DNA of 64,000 nt from Sulfitobacter indolifex (GCF_022788655.1 NZ_CP084951.1:1674001-1738000); one strand, 5' to 3'; shown: positions 1-10,127, counted from the stretch's first letter. Notes: generated by a model from the letters alone, not told the origin. Made by a program: numbers and translations.

Positions 1-61
1 GCATTGATGTTGACTCTAAAATTCTGAGCAGCATATGTTGTTGGAAAGCATGGGGGATATA

Positions 62-364
62 ATGCCTAATAAGACATTGACGCGCATGGATTTAAGCGAA
101 GCTGTATTTCGGGAAGTCGGTCTTTCACGCAATGAGAGCGCCCAATTAGTTGAAGCGGTGCTTGAGCATATGTCAGACGCTTTGGTCGAGGGTGAGCAGG
201 TGAAAATCTCTTCCTTCGGGACCTTCTCGGTGCGGGACAAGACCGCGCGCGTAGGGCGCAATCCGAAGACTGGCGAAGAGGTTCCGATCAACCCGCGCCG
301 CGTGCTGACGTTCCGCCCCTCGCATTTGATGAAAGACCGGGTTGCCGAAGGCAACAAGTCCTGA
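62..364 (+). CDS. ihfA: Integration host factor subunit alpha
   Basis: The 100-residue product is a DNA-bending histone-like protein of the HU/IHF family. It shows KISSFGTF at residues 48-55 and the DNA-inserting arm with GRNPKTG at 65-71, whose proline kinks DNA in this family. IHF alpha pairs with IHF beta in replication, recombination and transcription. An in-frame ATG lies 27 nt upstream at 35, but the one at 62 follows a GGGGGAT ribosome-binding site and gives the usual length. The MerR-type gene follows after 3 nt, so the two are very probably co-transcribed. Confidence 0.95.
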   Translation: MPNKTLTRMDLSEAVFREVGLSRNESAQLVEAVLEHMSDALVEGEQVKISSFGTFSVRDKTARVGRNPKTGEEVPINPRRVLTFRPSHLMKDRVAEGNKS

Positions 365-367
365 CCC

Positions 368-1357
368 ATGGTCAAATCGCCGGACGCTTTTCGCACCATC
401 TCCGAAGTCGCTGACTGGCTCGGCATCCAAGCCCATGTTCTGCGGTTCTGGGAGAGCAAGTTTACGCAGGTAAAGCCCATCAAACGGGCTGGCGGACGGC
501 GTTACTATCGTCCGGCTGACATGCTGCTGTTGGGTGGGATCAAAAAGCTGCTGCATGATGACGGGCTCACGATCAAAGGCGTACAGAAGATTTTGCGCGA
601 AGAAGGGATGACCCATGTCTCGTCCCTCTCGGCACCGCTGGATGAATTAGATTTCCTTGAGCCTCGGCCCGCGCCCAAACCTAAGATTATTCGCCCCGAA
701 ACTGGTGTCGTTTTGAACTTTGGCTCGAAAGCGGAACCCGCTACTGCGCCAGACATGGCCGAAGCAGAAGTGCAGGCGGAAGACGCGAATGCTCCTGAGC
801 ATCAGTCGGAAAGTGCGGCACCTGTCGCAGGATCAGAGACCCCAGAGACCACCCCTGCCGAGCCCCCGCGCCCCGCGCCCGTGCCACCTGCGGATGATCA
901 CCCCCGCGCCACGCCCGATCCGTTGGCCCCGTCTGACAGCACAACCCCCGACGCGCCGCATCCTGAGATGCCCCCTTCCAACGAAGAAGCTGAGGCCGTT
1001 CAGGAAGAGCGAGTCGCAGGGCCGGCTACAAATGCCAGCCTGCCCGATTTCTTGAAGCGCCCCCTCGCCACAAGTCCGAAAGTACAGGACGACGCAGGGT
1101 CTGAGAATGTGGCGGATGAAGCGCCCTCCGAGCCGGAGATCGAAGAGATAGATGACACGCCCAGACCCGCGATCATCGACCTGCCGGACTTCACCCCCGA
1201 AGCCGATTTTCCAGCCCGTCCGGGGCTGTTGAGCGTGGCCACACGTGTGCATTACCTGCCGCGCGAGGTGCAGCCACGTGTCGCCGGATTGCTTCTTGAT
1301 TTAGCTGAGATGCGCGTCCGCATGGCCGCCGAACCTGGCTTCGAAAGTAATTACTGA
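368..1357 (+). CDS. MerR-family transcriptional regulator
   Basis: This 329-residue protein starts with a winged helix-turn-helix of the MerR type (about residues 8-80, including LRFWESKF and GGRRYYRP). A long low-complexity Pro/Ala/Glu-rich linker follows (about 110-265). The C-terminus (about 285-325, including [20 protein letters not shown]) is probably helical. There are no clustered cysteines, so it is not an obvious metal sensor. It sits 3 nt behind ihfA, an arrangement I recognise from Rhodobacterales. The regulated genes cannot be told from the sequence. Confidence 0.85.
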   Translation: MVKSPDAFRTISEVADWLGIQAHVLRFWESKFTQVKPIKRAGGRRYYRPADMLLLGGIKKLLHDDGLTIKGVQKILREEGMTHVSSLSAPLDELDFLEPRPAPKPKIIRPETGVVLNFGSKAEPATAPDMAEAEVQAEDANAPEHQSESAAPVAGSETPETTPAEPPRPAPVPPADDHPRATPDPLAPSDSTTPDAPHPEMPPSNEEAEAVQEERVAGPATNASLPDFLKRPLATSPKVQDDAGSENVADEAPSEPEIEEIDDTPRPAIIDLPDFTPEADFPARPGLLSVATRVHYLPREVQPRVAGLLLDLAEMRVRMAAEPGFESNY

Positions 1358-1424
1358 TAGCGATGGAAAGATCGGCAATTCCCTCTTGCACCCCCTGCGA
1401 GATCGGGTATGAAGCCCACGTAGT

Positions 1425-1501
1425 CGGGCTATGGCGCAGCCTGGTAGCGCGTCCGTCTGGGGGACGGAAGGTCGCAGGTTCGAGTCCTGCTAGCCCGACC
1501 A
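1425..1501 (+). tRNA. tRNA-Pro(GGG)
   Basis: The sequence folds as a tRNA. The acceptor stem CGGGCTA pairs with TAGCCCG at 1491-1497, followed by discriminator A and an encoded CCA. The anticodon stem TCCGT/ACGGA encloses the loop CTGGGGG, which places anticodon GGG (proline). The T-arm contains GGTTCGAGTCC. Length with CCA is 77 nt. Confidence 0.96.
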
Positions 1502-1514
1502 ACCGACTACAACA

Positions 1515-1545
1515 AAACGCCCGCGCCGGTAACGCGCGGGCGTTT
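1515..1545 (+). terminator. Rho-independent terminator after tRNA-Pro
   Basis: A perfect 11-bp inverted repeat (AAACGCCCGCG at 1515-1525, CGCGGGCGTTT at 1535-1545) with a 9-nt loop ends in a short T run, 14 nt after the tRNA 3' end. Confidence 0.85.
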
Positions 1546-1568
1546 GTCATTTAAAAAGGCCCCGCTTG

Positions 1569-2657
1569 ATGCCCATTGCGATGAACGGGGTGCTCCCCAA
1601 CCAACAGATTGCAGCGATGATCGAAAGTGGTGCCATTGCCGCTGATCCTGCCGTGACCACTGCACAAATCCAGCCTGCAAGCCTCGACCTGCGCCTCGGC
1701 ACGGTTGCGTATCGCGTGCGGGCGTCCTTCCTTGCCGGCCACGGGGCCAAAGTCGCCGATCGGTTGGAAGAGTTCGAGATGCACCGCGTGGATCTGAGCG
1801 AAGGTGCCGTGCTGGAAAAGGGCTGCGTCTATGTCGTGCCCCTGATGGAAACGCTGGCCCTGTCCGAAGGGGTCTCTGCGGTCGCCAACGCCAAGAGCTC
1901 TACCGGGCGGCTTGATCTGCTGACACGTACCATCACCGACGGCGGGACCGAGTTTGACCGGATAGCACCAGGCTACACTGGACCGCTTTATGCCGAGATT
2001 TGCCCGCGTTCTTTTTCCGTCCTTGTCCGTCCGGGCATGCGGTTAAATCAAATCCGTTTTGGAAGTGGCGACGCCACCCTCGACGATGACGCCTTGCGTG
2101 CGCTGCACGACAAAACGCCGCTTGTAGATGGCACCGCCGTGATCGACGAAGGCTTGGGCTTTTCAGTCGATCTGCGCCTGCCTGGCACCAGCCTTGTCGG
2201 CTACCGCGCGAAGCCGCATGCCGGGGTGATTGATCTGGATAAAATTGGCCATTACGACCCGGCCGCCTATTGGGAAGAGGTGCACAGCACCAATGGGCAA
2301 ATCATCCTTGATCCCGGTGCGTTCTACATCCTTGTCAGCCGCGAAGCCGTGACGATCCCGCCCGCCTATGCTGCTGAAATGGCACCCTATTTAGCGATGG
2401 TGGGTGAGTTCCGCGTGCATTACGCGGGCTTTTTTGATCCCGGCTTTGGCCATGCCGAAGCGGGCGGCGCAGGTTCGCGCGGGGTGCTGGAAGTCCGCTG
2501 CCATGAGGCACCTTTCGTGCTAGAGCATGGTCAGGTCGTGGGCCGCTTGGTCTATGAACATATGGCCCAAATCCCCAGCCAGCTTTACGGGGCCGACATC
2601 GCCTCGAATTACCAAGGCCAGGGTTTGAAGCTGTCGAAACATTTCCGCTCAGCCTAA
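1569..2657 (+). CDS. dcd: 2'-deoxycytidine 5'-triphosphate deaminase, double-length type
   Basis: Dcd enzymes deaminate dCTP to dUTP for thymidylate synthesis. This one has 362 residues, about twice the length of the enterobacterial enzyme, as is usual in alphaproteobacteria. The N-terminal half carries IQPASLDLRLG near residue 37 and the C-terminal half repeats a dUTPase-like fold (from about DLDKIGHYDP, with FFDPGFG). ATG 1569 is preceded by AAAAAGG at 9-nt spacing. ATG 1581 and TTG 1566 are possible alternatives. It stands alone after the tRNA terminator. Confidence 0.88.
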   Translation: MPIAMNGVLPNQQIAAMIESGAIAADPAVTTAQIQPASLDLRLGTVAYRVRASFLAGHGAKVADRLEEFEMHRVDLSEGAVLEKGCVYVVPLMETLALSEGVSAVANAKSSTGRLDLLTRTITDGGTEFDRIAPGYTGPLYAEICPRSFSVLVRPGMRLNQIRFGSGDATLDDDALRALHDKTPLVDGTAVIDEGLGFSVDLRLPGTSLVGYRAKPHAGVIDLDKIGHYDPAAYWEEVHSTNGQIILDPGAFYILVSREAVTIPPAYAAEMAPYLAMVGEFRVHYAGFFDPGFGHAEAGGAGSRGVLEVRCHEAPFVLEHGQVVGRLVYEHMAQIPSQLYGADIASNYQGQGLKLSKHFRSA

Positions 2658-2669
2658 GGGCGCGGAGGC

Positions 2670-2846
2670 TTACTTCGACCGAAAGAACCGCCGCAGCAGC
2701 CGAATACCCTGCTGCGCAGTGCGCGCGTTGAACGCACCACCTTTGCCCGATCCCCGCTTGCCTGCACGCCGCGTGCCCGCGCCAATACCACGCGACACCA
2801 AACGGCGCATCACCTGACGCATGACCATGTTAACGATCGAATTCAT
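2670..2846 (-). CDS. Small basic protein downstream of scpB
   Basis: This 58-residue Arg/Lys-rich protein contains RRLVSRGIG and a glycine-rich centre and ends LLRRFFRSK. ATG 2846 has a strong ribosome-binding site (GGGAGAGG). It is the last gene of the leftward dgt-argS-scpB block, 67 nt after scpB. I recognise no domain with a known function; the strong positive charge would suit nucleic-acid or membrane contact, but that is inference. Longer in-frame extensions run into scpB and lack a ribosome-binding site. Confidence 0.65.
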   Translation of the reverse strand: MNSIVNMVMRQVMRRLVSRGIGAGTRRAGKRGSGKGGAFNARTAQQGIRLLRRFFRSK

Positions 2847-2913
2847 CGGTCCTCTCCCTCGGATCAGCCCGTCTGATGTAGGTGCCACGGGGCATATGTC
2901 ACCCCCCGGCCCC

Positions 2914-3570
2914 TTAATCCTCGAAAAGCTCACTCTGACCCTCGGTGGTTTCCGGCTCATCCTCGCCATCGCCAACGGTCGGCAGAAGCCCAGATGGCGG
3001 GCGGTTTTCCAGCAGCCCGGCAGAGCGCAGTTCCTTAAGACCCGGCAGATCCCGCGCACTCTCTAGACCGAAGTGATCGAGGAACTCTTGCGTCACAACA
3101 AAAGTCACCGGGCGGCCCGGCGTCATTTTGCGGCGGCCAAAGCGGATCCACTCCATCTCAAGCAATTGATCCACCGTCCCACGCGAGACCGCAACGCCGC
3201 GAATCTCTTCGATTTCCGCACGGGTAACGGGCTGGTGGTAAGCGATGATCGCAAGTGTTTCGATCGCCGCGCGGCTCAACTTGCGGGTCTCAACCGTTTC
3301 GCGGTGCATGAGAAAGCCAAGATCGGGCGCGGTGCGAAAAGCGTAGGCATCGCCCACCTTCATCACCTGCACGCCGCGCCCTTGGTAGCGGTGGCGTAGG
3401 AAAGCCATCGCTTCACCCACGTCAGAACCACGCGGCAGACGGTCTTCCAACTCCCGCAGCGTGATCGGCTCGGAGCTTGCGAAAAGCACAGCTTCGATCA
3501 TGCGTTCCTGCTCGGCCAAGGATGGCGCGTCGAACAGCTTTTTCTCTTTTGTTTTAACGTCTTCCGACAC
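2914..3570 (-). CDS. scpB: Segregation and condensation protein B
   Basis: ScpB (218 residues) is the winged-helix kleisin partner of the SMC-ScpA condensin that compacts and segregates chromosomes. Residues 17-190 match the family, including ETLAIIAYHQPVTRAEIEEIRGV and the later MTPGRPVTFVVTQEFLDHFGL. The C-terminal tail is acidic. The start is GTG at 3570, 3 nt after the scpA stop, with AGAAGGA as ribosome-binding site. Confidence 0.94.
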   Translation of the reverse strand: MSEDVKTKEKKLFDAPSLAEQERMIEAVLFASSEPITLRELEDRLPRGSDVGEAMAFLRHRYQGRGVQVMKVGDAYAFRTAPDLGFLMHRETVETRKLSRAAIETLAIIAYHQPVTRAEIEEIRGVAVSRGTVDQLLEMEWIRFGRRKMTPGRPVTFVVTQEFLDHFGLESARDLPGLKELRSAGLLENRPPSGLLPTVGDGEDEPETTEGQSELFED

Positions 3571-3573
3571 GCA

Positions 3574-4368
3574 TCAATCCTTCTTACGCAGTTGGATGGG
3601 GGCGAAAATCTCTTTCTGGCGGATCTCCATCTGCCCCTCCTTGACCAGTTGGAGTGAAGCCGCAAAGGTTGCTGCTGTGGCCGAGCGGCGGCGCTCTGGG
3701 TCGGTTTCCCAGCCTTCGGGCAGATAGCTGTTCAGATCGCCCCAATCGCCTGCATAGCCGATCAGCCCGCGCATCCGTTCAAGCGCCTCTTCCATAGTGA
3801 ATACCTTGTCGCGGTCCATCACGAAGGGGCGGAAATCATCGCGGGTGCGGGTGCGCGCGTAGCCTTGCATGAGGTCCAGCAGGGTGGCGGTATAGGTCAC
3901 CTTTTTGACGCGGGTGATTTCATGGGTCTGGCCACGGGCAAAGAAATCCCGGCCCAGTTGATCGCGCGCCATCAGCCGTGCGGCGGCGTCCCGCATGGCT
4001 TGCAAACGTTCCAATTGATAGGCCAGATGCGCGGCCATCTCTTCGCCCGAAGGGCCTTCTTCTCTTGGGTCGGGGGGCAGCAGCAGGCGCGATTTAAGAA
4101 ACGCCAGCCAAGCCGCCATGACGAGGTAGTCAGCGGCCAGTTCCAGACGCAGCTCTTTGGCACGCTCGACAAAGGCCAGATACTGCCGTGCGAGTTGCAA
4201 CACCGACACTTTGCGCAGATCGACCTTTTGGGTACGGCTCAGCGACAGCAGCAAATCCAGCGGCCCCTCATAGCCCTCAACATCAATGATGAACGCCTCG
4301 GCAGCCAGCCGGTCAGCAACGGAGCCGCCAGCCCCGCCTCTGTCTTCCTCGAATGCTGTATCAGCCAT
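3574..4368 (-). CDS. scpA: Segregation and condensation protein A
   Basis: ScpA is the kleisin that bridges the SMC heads. The 264-residue product has the family hallmark YEGPLDLLLSLSRTQKVDL near residues 31-49, then the central helical region and a C-terminal winged-helix part. ATG 4368 was chosen because it has a GGGCGGGA ribosome-binding site and overlaps the nagZ stop by 8 nt; longer frames run back into nagZ. It is co-transcribed with nagZ and scpB. Confidence 0.93.
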   Translation of the reverse strand: MADTAFEEDRGGAGGSVADRLAAEAFIIDVEGYEGPLDLLLSLSRTQKVDLRKVSVLQLARQYLAFVERAKELRLELAADYLVMAAWLAFLKSRLLLPPDPREEGPSGEEMAAHLAYQLERLQAMRDAAARLMARDQLGRDFFARGQTHEITRVKKVTYTATLLDLMQGYARTRTRDDFRPFVMDRDKVFTMEEALERMRGLIGYAGDWGDLNSYLPEGWETDPERRRSATAATFAASLQLVKEGQMEIRQKEIFAPIQLRKKD

Positions 4369-5368
4369 GTAAAGTCCCGCCCAGAAGCGTCTCAAGCTGG
4401 GCGCTGAGGGCGTCGATGTCAACGTCATCGGGGGATTGCCGCGCATCCATCGCGCGCAGGGCGCGGGTCTGGGCAACCGGGGTCATCTCGCCTGCAGCTG
4501 CGGCCACGGCGCGGCGTTCGTCCAGCGAGCCGTTGCAGAATAGGGCCACGTCACAGCCAGCGGTAAGGGCCGCGCGGGTGCTCTCCGCCGGCGTCATTTG
4601 CAGCGCTTTCATCGAGATGTCGTCGGTCATGACCAGATTATCAAAGCCGATATCTTCGCGGATGAGGCGCATCACCTCTGGCGACAGGGTCGCAGGCGTA
4701 TCCGCAAGCGCGTCGTAGACAAGATGCGCTGTCATGCCCATCGGTAGGTCGCGCAGGCTGCGGAATGGGGCAAAATCAACTGCCTCCAGATCAATCCGGC
4801 GGGCATCGACACGGGGCAGATTGTGGTGGCTGTCAAGCGTGGCGCGGCCATGGCCGGGCATGTGTTTCATCACCGGCAGCACGCCGCCGGCCAGCAGCGC
4901 ATCAGATACGGCGCGACCAATCGCGGCCACCTGCCCTGGGGTGTCACCATAGCAACGGTTGCGCAAGAACGGGTGGGTTTTGGCAGAGGCCACGTCAATC
5001 AGGGGCGCGCAGTTGCTGTCGATCCCGACGCTGGCAAGTTCATGCGCGATGATCCGGTACATCAAGTAAAAGGCCGTGGTCGCCTGATCCCCGGCGCGCT
5101 TTGCCATTTCGAGTGGCGGCATCCAATCGCGCCAGTGCGGCCCGCGCATGCGTTGCACGCGGCCCCCCTCTTGATCGATTGTGATCACAGCGTCGTGGCC
5201 CGCCGCCTCGCGCATTTCATCGCAAAGCGCGCTGAGCTGGTCTGGGCCATCGATGTTGCGCCCAAAAAGGATGAAGCCGAAGGGCCGCACGTCCCGAAAG
5301 AATGCTTTTTCCTCGACGCTAAGCCGTAGGCCCGCGGCGTCGAGGATCGTGGCCCCAAAGGGACGCAT
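4361..5368 (-). CDS. nagZ: Beta-N-acetylhexosaminidase (GH3), peptidoglycan recycling
   Basis: NagZ removes GlcNAc from GlcNAc-anhydromuropeptides during cell-wall recycling in the cytoplasm. The 335-residue protein shows the family signature KHMPGHGRATLDSHHNLP and the nucleophile segment MTDDISMKAL. No signal peptide is visible. The ATG shares one base with the stop of the SPOR gene (TGATG), and the 3' end overlaps scpA by 8 nt, so translation is probably coupled. Confidence 0.93.
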   Translation of the reverse strand: MRPFGATILDAAGLRLSVEEKAFFRDVRPFGFILFGRNIDGPDQLSALCDEMREAAGHDAVITIDQEGGRVQRMRGPHWRDWMPPLEMAKRAGDQATTAFYLMYRIIAHELASVGIDSNCAPLIDVASAKTHPFLRNRCYGDTPGQVAAIGRAVSDALLAGGVLPVMKHMPGHGRATLDSHHNLPRVDARRIDLEAVDFAPFRSLRDLPMGMTAHLVYDALADTPATLSPEVMRLIREDIGFDNLVMTDDISMKALQMTPAESTRAALTAGCDVALFCNGSLDERRAVAAAAGEMTPVAQTRALRAMDARQSPDDVDIDALSAQLETLLGGTLHG

Positions 5369-6369
5369 CAGCGCATCACCACCGGGATGCAGTCTGCGTT
5401 CTCGGCTACGAGAGCTGAACAGAAGCGCCGCGCGTCGGCGATGTCTTGAAAGCCCATGGCGCGGAGGCGATAGAAGACCCGTCCACCGCTGGTCGCTTTC
5501 TGAACAACGCGGTTTTTACCTTCGAGGTACGCGCCAAAACGGCCTTGAAGGCGGTCCCATTGTTCGCGGGCAACCTCGGGGCTGTCAAAGGCGCCAAGTT
5601 GCGCCATGCGGGTGCCTGCAGGCAGGGCCGCGGGGTCAATCTCTTGGCTGGCGGTCGCGACTGGATTGCTTTGCACGGCGGCGGGTGTCACCACGGCGGC
5701 CCCGGCAGGGCGGCGGCGCGGGCGCAGTGAGTTGCGCACGCCGGGGGCGTTAAGGGCGGCTTTGACCACTTTGGGCTGAACCGACGTATCAGCAAGCGCC
5801 ATGGCGACTGCGGCGTCTACTGGATCGGCCGAAGCGCCGGTCAGCGGGGCAACGCCATTCGTCAGCTGCGCCACAAGGTCTTGGACGTTGCCGGAGCGGA
5901 TCGCGGCAGAGGCGTCGATCAGGTCGCCGTCCGTGTCACGGGCGACGGCTTGGGTCAAATCGTCTTGTGTCTTTGCAGCAACCATTGCCACTTGAACGGG
6001 TTGATCTTCGTCTTGTAATTCCATCTGACGCGGCGCGAGGCGGAGCTGTTCGGCGGGCCGTCCGGCGCTGCCTTCGGCGGCGACGACGTTCACCGACAGC
6101 CCCTGATGGCGGGCCAATTCGCCGCCCGGTTCTTCGGGACGGACGCGCATTTCGCCCTCGATCGCGCGAACCACCGGAATGCCGGTCACATCGCGTACAA
6201 GCAGCTTATAGCCCCAAACACCAATCCCCGCGACGAGCGCCAAAGAAACCACGGCGCCCGCGATATTGGTGAGCGTTGTCAGTGTCTTGGGCGTGGCGCC
6301 CACCGCATAGCTATGCGCGGAATCGGGCGCATAGCCCGCCGTCGTCGAAGAAGACGTAAAATCTGCCAT
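5368..6369 (-). CDS. SPOR-domain membrane protein
   Basis: This 333-residue protein has a short cytoplasmic N-terminus, one transmembrane helix at about residues 35-55, a long variable periplasmic region, and a C-terminal SPOR domain (about 250-333, with MAQLGAFDSPEVAREQWDRL and a final Cys-containing strand). SPOR domains bind denuded septal peptidoglycan, which suggests a role at the division site; its neighbours nagZ and scpA fit cell-wall and cell-cycle work. ATG 6369 was chosen because the helix follows at the usual distance. A longer frame to 6501 overlaps argS. Confidence 0.87.
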   Translation of the reverse strand: MADFTSSSTTAGYAPDSAHSYAVGATPKTLTTLTNIAGAVVSLALVAGIGVWGYKLLVRDVTGIPVVRAIEGEMRVRPEEPGGELARHQGLSVNVVAAEGSAGRPAEQLRLAPRQMELQDEDQPVQVAMVAAKTQDDLTQAVARDTDGDLIDASAAIRSGNVQDLVAQLTNGVAPLTGASADPVDAAVAMALADTSVQPKVVKAALNAPGVRNSLRPRRRPAGAAVVTPAAVQSNPVATASQEIDPAALPAGTRMAQLGAFDSPEVAREQWDRLQGRFGAYLEGKNRVVQKATSGGRVFYRLRAMGFQDIADARRFCSALVAENADCIPVVMR

Positions 6370-6448
6370 CTCTGCCTCTTTGCCCGGCGTGATACATCGC
6401 CACGCGGGTCTGGTCATGGGGTTGCCTGTTTTCGGCGCGCTGGTGCGG

Positions 6449-8194
6449 TTACCGCATCTCCTGCGCCGGTGTGACCCCAAGAATACCAAGACCCGCCGCA
6501 ATTACAATCGCAACGGCACGCGACAGGGCGATTTTTGCCTGCGATGTCGCAGCGTCCCCTTCTTGCAACGCACGCAGCCCGTCTTCGGAGCGGCCAAGGT
6601 GGTAAAGACTGTGGAAATCGGACGCCAATTCATAGAGGTAGAAGGCCACCCGGTGCGGTTCATTGCTGCGCGCGGCGGTCTCGACCAGACGCGGCCATTC
6701 GGCCAGTTTGCGCAGCAGGCCAAGCTCAGCGTCATGGTCCAGCTTGGTCAGATCCGCATCCCTCAGCGTGGCATCGGCAACCTTAACCCCGGCCTCTTGG
6801 GCCTTGCGCAGGATCGAAGCCACCCGCGCATGGGCGTATTGCACATAGAACACCGGGTTTTCGCGGCTTTGCTCCAGTACCTTGTCAAAATCAAAGTCCA
6901 GCATCGCGTCGTTCTTGCGGGTGAGCATGACGAAACGGGTCACATCGGGGCCCACTTGATCGACCACATCGCGCAGGGTCACAAAGGTCCCTGCCCGTTT
7001 GGACATCTTGAACGGCTCGCCGTTCTTATAGAGTTTCACCAGCTGCGTCAGCTTGATGTCGAGCGGCACATGACCGTCGCTCAGCGCCGAGACGGCCGCC
7101 TTCATCCGCTTGACGTAGCCGCCATGATCCGCGCCGAAGACGTCGATCAGCATGTCAAAGTCACGGCTGACTTTATCGTAGTGATAGGCGATGTCGGGGG
7201 CGAAATAGGTCCACGACCCGTCGGATTTCTTGACGGGGCGATCCACGTCATCACCGTGCTTGGTTGATTTGAACAGGGTCTGTTCGCGCGGCTCCCAATC
7301 TTCGGGCTTCTTGCCCTTTGGCGGCTCCAGCACGCCTTCGTAGATCAGCCCTTTGGCTTCGAGTGACGCAATCGCCGCCTCGATTTGGCCTGTGCCGTAG
7401 AGGGATTTTTCGCTGTAGAAGACATCCATTTCGACGCCCAGCGACGCCAAATCTTCACGGATCAGGTTCATCATCGCATCGCTGGCAAACTCGCGAATGT
7501 CGTCGAGCCATTCACTCTCAGGCTGGTCGACCAGCTTGTCACCGTACATCTTAGACAGCGCTTGCCCCAGTGGGATCAGGTAGTCACCGGGGTATGTGCC
7601 ATCTGGGAAGGCCACCTCTTTGCCATTGGCTTCGAGGTAGCGCAGGTACACGGACCGCGCCAGCACATCGACCTGCGCGCCGCCGTCGTTGATATAGTAT
7701 TCGCGTGTCACGTCGTAGCCTGCGAAATCCAGCAGGCTGGCCAGTGCATCGCCAAAGACCGCGCCGCGGGTGTGGCCAACGTGCAGCGGGCCGGTGGGGT
7801 TGGCCGAAACATATTCCACGTTCACCCGCTGACCCGCGCCAAGGATTGCCCGGCCAAAGTCCGTGCCTTGGCTGAGCACTTGCCGCGCCACATTCTGCCA
7901 GACCGACGGCGCAAGACGCAGGTTGATAAAGCCCGGACCGGCCACTTCGGCAGAGGTGATGCGGGGGTCATTTTGCAACTGTGCGGCCAGCGCTTCGGCG
8001 ATGTCGCGCGGTTTCAGACCTGCGGGTTTGGCCAGTACCATCGCGGCATTGGTCGCCATATCGCCATGCGCAGGGTCGCGCGGCGGCTCGGCGGTGATCG
8101 GGTCAAAGTTCAGGGTCGCAGGCAGGGCGTCCTGCGCGACCATCTGTTCCAGTGTCGCAATGATGAGATGGCGAATTTCGGCAAATAGGTTCAT
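6449..8194 (-). CDS. argS: Arginyl-tRNA synthetase
   Basis: This class I synthetase of 581 residues charges tRNA-Arg. It carries an N-terminal Add1-like domain, the HIGH-like motif [14 protein letters not shown] near residue 125, [10 protein letters not shown] as the KMSKS loop, and a C-terminal anticodon-binding DALR domain ending near [19 protein letters not shown] 8194 ([10 protein letters not shown]) is the usual start; the open frame runs further upstream without support. The SPOR gene follows 79 nt downstream. Confidence 0.96.
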   Translation of the reverse strand: MNLFAEIRHLIIATLEQMVAQDALPATLNFDPITAEPPRDPAHGDMATNAAMVLAKPAGLKPRDIAEALAAQLQNDPRITSAEVAGPGFINLRLAPSVWQNVARQVLSQGTDFGRAILGAGQRVNVEYVSANPTGPLHVGHTRGAVFGDALASLLDFAGYDVTREYYINDGGAQVDVLARSVYLRYLEANGKEVAFPDGTYPGDYLIPLGQALSKMYGDKLVDQPESEWLDDIREFASDAMMNLIREDLASLGVEMDVFYSEKSLYGTGQIEAAIASLEAKGLIYEGVLEPPKGKKPEDWEPREQTLFKSTKHGDDVDRPVKKSDGSWTYFAPDIAYHYDKVSRDFDMLIDVFGADHGGYVKRMKAAVSALSDGHVPLDIKLTQLVKLYKNGEPFKMSKRAGTFVTLRDVVDQVGPDVTRFVMLTRKNDAMLDFDFDKVLEQSRENPVFYVQYAHARVASILRKAQEAGVKVADATLRDADLTKLDHDAELGLLRKLAEWPRLVETAARSNEPHRVAFYLYELASDFHSLYHLGRSEDGLRALQEGDAATSQAKIALSRAVAIVIAAGLGILGVTPAQEMR

Positions 8195-8300
8195 GTCGGG
8201 TATCCTTGTTCCCCGCCCGTTTATCATGTGCGGGGGTGCAGTCAATGAAGCGGCGGGCCGCGAAAGCCCATGTGAGGGGGTGGCGTTTGAAGCGGCGCTG

Positions 8301-8921
8301 TCAGCCGAGGTCCAAACGCCCACTTCGGAGCCGTCGGCCAGCCTCAGACCCAAGGTAAAGCGCGGTGTCTGCGGCCAGTCCGGCCTGCCCTTCGGGCACA
8401 GTGATCAAGTGAAAATGCAGCCCCCGCGGGCCAAAGACCTTATCAAGCGCGGCATTGGCTCCTTCAACGGCGCCGATCATTCCGTAACCAGCGAGAGCCA
8501 ATGGCTGACTGGGTCGCGACAGGACCGTTACAACAGACCCCTGCCCGGCCACCAATCCACGACCCAAAGCGCGCACCAGCGCAGAAAGCCCGCGGATCTG
8601 CGCATCAATACCTTGGGCGCAGTCCTCGGGGTCAAGCGGCATTAGGTTGAGCACCATATGAAGCGGCGTGGCGCCCCAGTTTCGGTGCAGTGGCTCAAAC
8701 CGACTGACAAGATCGCCGGATAGGGCCAACCCGCCGACACGCTCTGCCGATTGGCTCATGAGGTCTGCCAAGACGCTGGGATCGCGGTCCAGCACCACGA
8801 CCTCAGCCCCCATCTTCGCCGCGCGTTTGGCCACCGATGGGCCGGGGGCTTGGCCTGCCGAAAGGATCGCGAAGGTCGCGTCACCGGCCAAACTTTCCGG
8901 CAGAACGGGGGTTTGTATCAT
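8301..8921 (-). CDS. SDR-like Rossmann-fold protein of unknown function
   Basis: The 206-residue protein resembles a short-chain dehydrogenase in layout: a Rossmann-like start ([31 protein letters not shown], about residues 18-48), a mid segment [30 protein letters not shown] and a C-terminal [16 protein letters not shown]. The glycine-rich loop is not the normal TGxxxGxG, and the active-site Tyr-xxx-Lys is not clear, so catalysis is doubtful. It lies between dgt and argS on the same strand. Function not recognised. Confidence 0.65.
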   Translation of the reverse strand: MIQTPVLPESLAGDATFAILSAGQAPGPSVAKRAAKMGAEVVVLDRDPSVLADLMSQSAERVGGLALSGDLVSRFEPLHRNWGATPLHMVLNLMPLDPEDCAQGIDAQIRGLSALVRALGRGLVAGQGSVVTVLSRPSQPLALAGYGMIGAVEGANAALDKVFGPRGLHFHLITVPEGQAGLAADTALYLGSEAGRRLRSGRLDLG

Positions 8922-8969
8922 GTCATGTCACCTATGGATCACATTGGGCAGGCTACCATGCCGCAAAGA

Positions 8970-10127
8970 TTAGCGGAAGCTGCGCAAGTCACTGCCAAAA
9001 AGACGGGCGTGTTCTTGCAACGCAAAACGGTCCGTCATGCCTGCGATGTAGTCCGAGACCATCCGCGCCAGCGTGGTTTCATTTTCTGCGGCTTCAATCG
9101 CCGTTGCCCAATGGCGGGGCAAAAGGTTTGGCTGAGACAAGAACAACGGGAACAGGTCTTCGACCACTTTGGTCACCTTCTCGCGGTTCTCCATCACCGA
9201 TGGCGCGCGGTACATCCGCGTAAAAAGGAACTTTCGAATTTCGCGCAGATCCTGCCAAACGGGATCGGAGAAACGGATCACCGGGCGGCCCAGATAACGG
9301 ATATCATCAGCGGATGTCGCGCCCGATTCTTTGAGCAGCTTGGCCGAGGTTTCGATTACATCGCCGACCATCACGCCAAAGACCCGACGTAGCGCCTCAT
9401 GGCGGCGGCGGTAGCTGTCCGTGTCGGGGTAAAGCCTGTCGACTTCCGCATAGGCCGCGCCCACCATGGGGAGTTTTGCAATCTCGTCTTCGGTGAACAG
9501 CCCCGCGCGCAGTCCATCGTGTAGGTCGTGGTTGTTATAGGCAATGTCATCCGAAAGCGCAGCGACCTGCGCCTCGGCGCTGGCGTGGGTGTGCAGTTCC
9601 AGATCATGCCGCGCGTTATAATCCGCCAGCGCGTGGGGCACCTCTCCGGTGACGGGCCCATTGTGTTTGGCAATGCCCTCAAGCGTGTCCCACGTCAGGT
9701 TTAGCCCATCGAATTCGGCATAGTGCCGCTCCAGCGTGGTGACGATCTTGATCGCCTGCGCGTTGTGATCAAACCCGCCGTAGGGCGCCATCAATTTATG
9801 CAGCGCGTCCTCTCCGGTGTGGCCAAAGGGCGTGTGGCCCAGATCATGCGCCAGCGCCACGGCCTCGGTCAGCTCCCCGTTCAAACGCAGCGCGCCCGCG
9901 ATGGTGCGCGCCACTTGGGCCACCTCGATCGAATGGGTCAGACGGGTGCGGAAATAATCGCCCTCATGCTCCACAAATACCTGAGTCTTGTGTTTGAGCC
10001 GCCGGAAGGCGGAGGCGTGGATGATCCGGTCCCGGTCCCGCTGATAGCAGGAGCGAAACGTGCTTTCCTCCTCCGGCACCAACCGTCCCTTGGCGGTGTC
10101 CGGATCCGAGGCGAATTCTGCGCGCAT
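8970..10127 (-). CDS. dgt: Deoxyguanosinetriphosphate triphosphohydrolase-like protein
   Basis: HD-domain dNTPase of 385 residues. Metal-binding positions are visible in RLTHSIEVAQVAR (about 62-74), AHDLGHTPFGHTGEDAL (about 93-109) and DDIAYNNHDL further on. Such enzymes release triphosphate from dNTPs and help control nucleotide pools. It is divergent from the ErpA-like gene, with about 96 nt between the starts. It heads the leftward run of same-strand genes ending at scpB. Confidence 0.92.
   Translation of the reverse strand: MRAEFASDPDTAKGRLVPEEESTFRSCYQRDRDRIIHASAFRRLKHKTQVFVEHEGDYFRTRLTHSIEVAQVARTIAGALRLNGELTEAVALAHDLGHTPFGHTGEDALHKLMAPYGGFDHNAQAIKIVTTLERHYAEFDGLNLTWDTLEGIAKHNGPVTGEVPHALADYNARHDLELHTHASAEAQVAALSDDIAYNNHDLHDGLRAGLFTEDEIAKLPMVGAAYAEVDRLYPDTDSYRRRHEALRRVFGVMVGDVIETSAKLLKESGATSADDIRYLGRPVIRFSDPVWQDLREIRKFLFTRMYRAPSVMENREKVTKVVEDLFPLFLSQPNLLPRHWATAIEAAENETTLARMVSDYIAGMTDRFALQEHARLFGSDLRSFR

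Noticed and set aside
1425..1501. tRNA-Pro as an integration site
   Set aside because: No recombinase gene or repeat of the tRNA 3' end was seen next to it.
6380..7267. Plus-strand open frame opposite argS
   Set aside because: Shadow of the argS coding sequence; no ribosome-binding site or domain.
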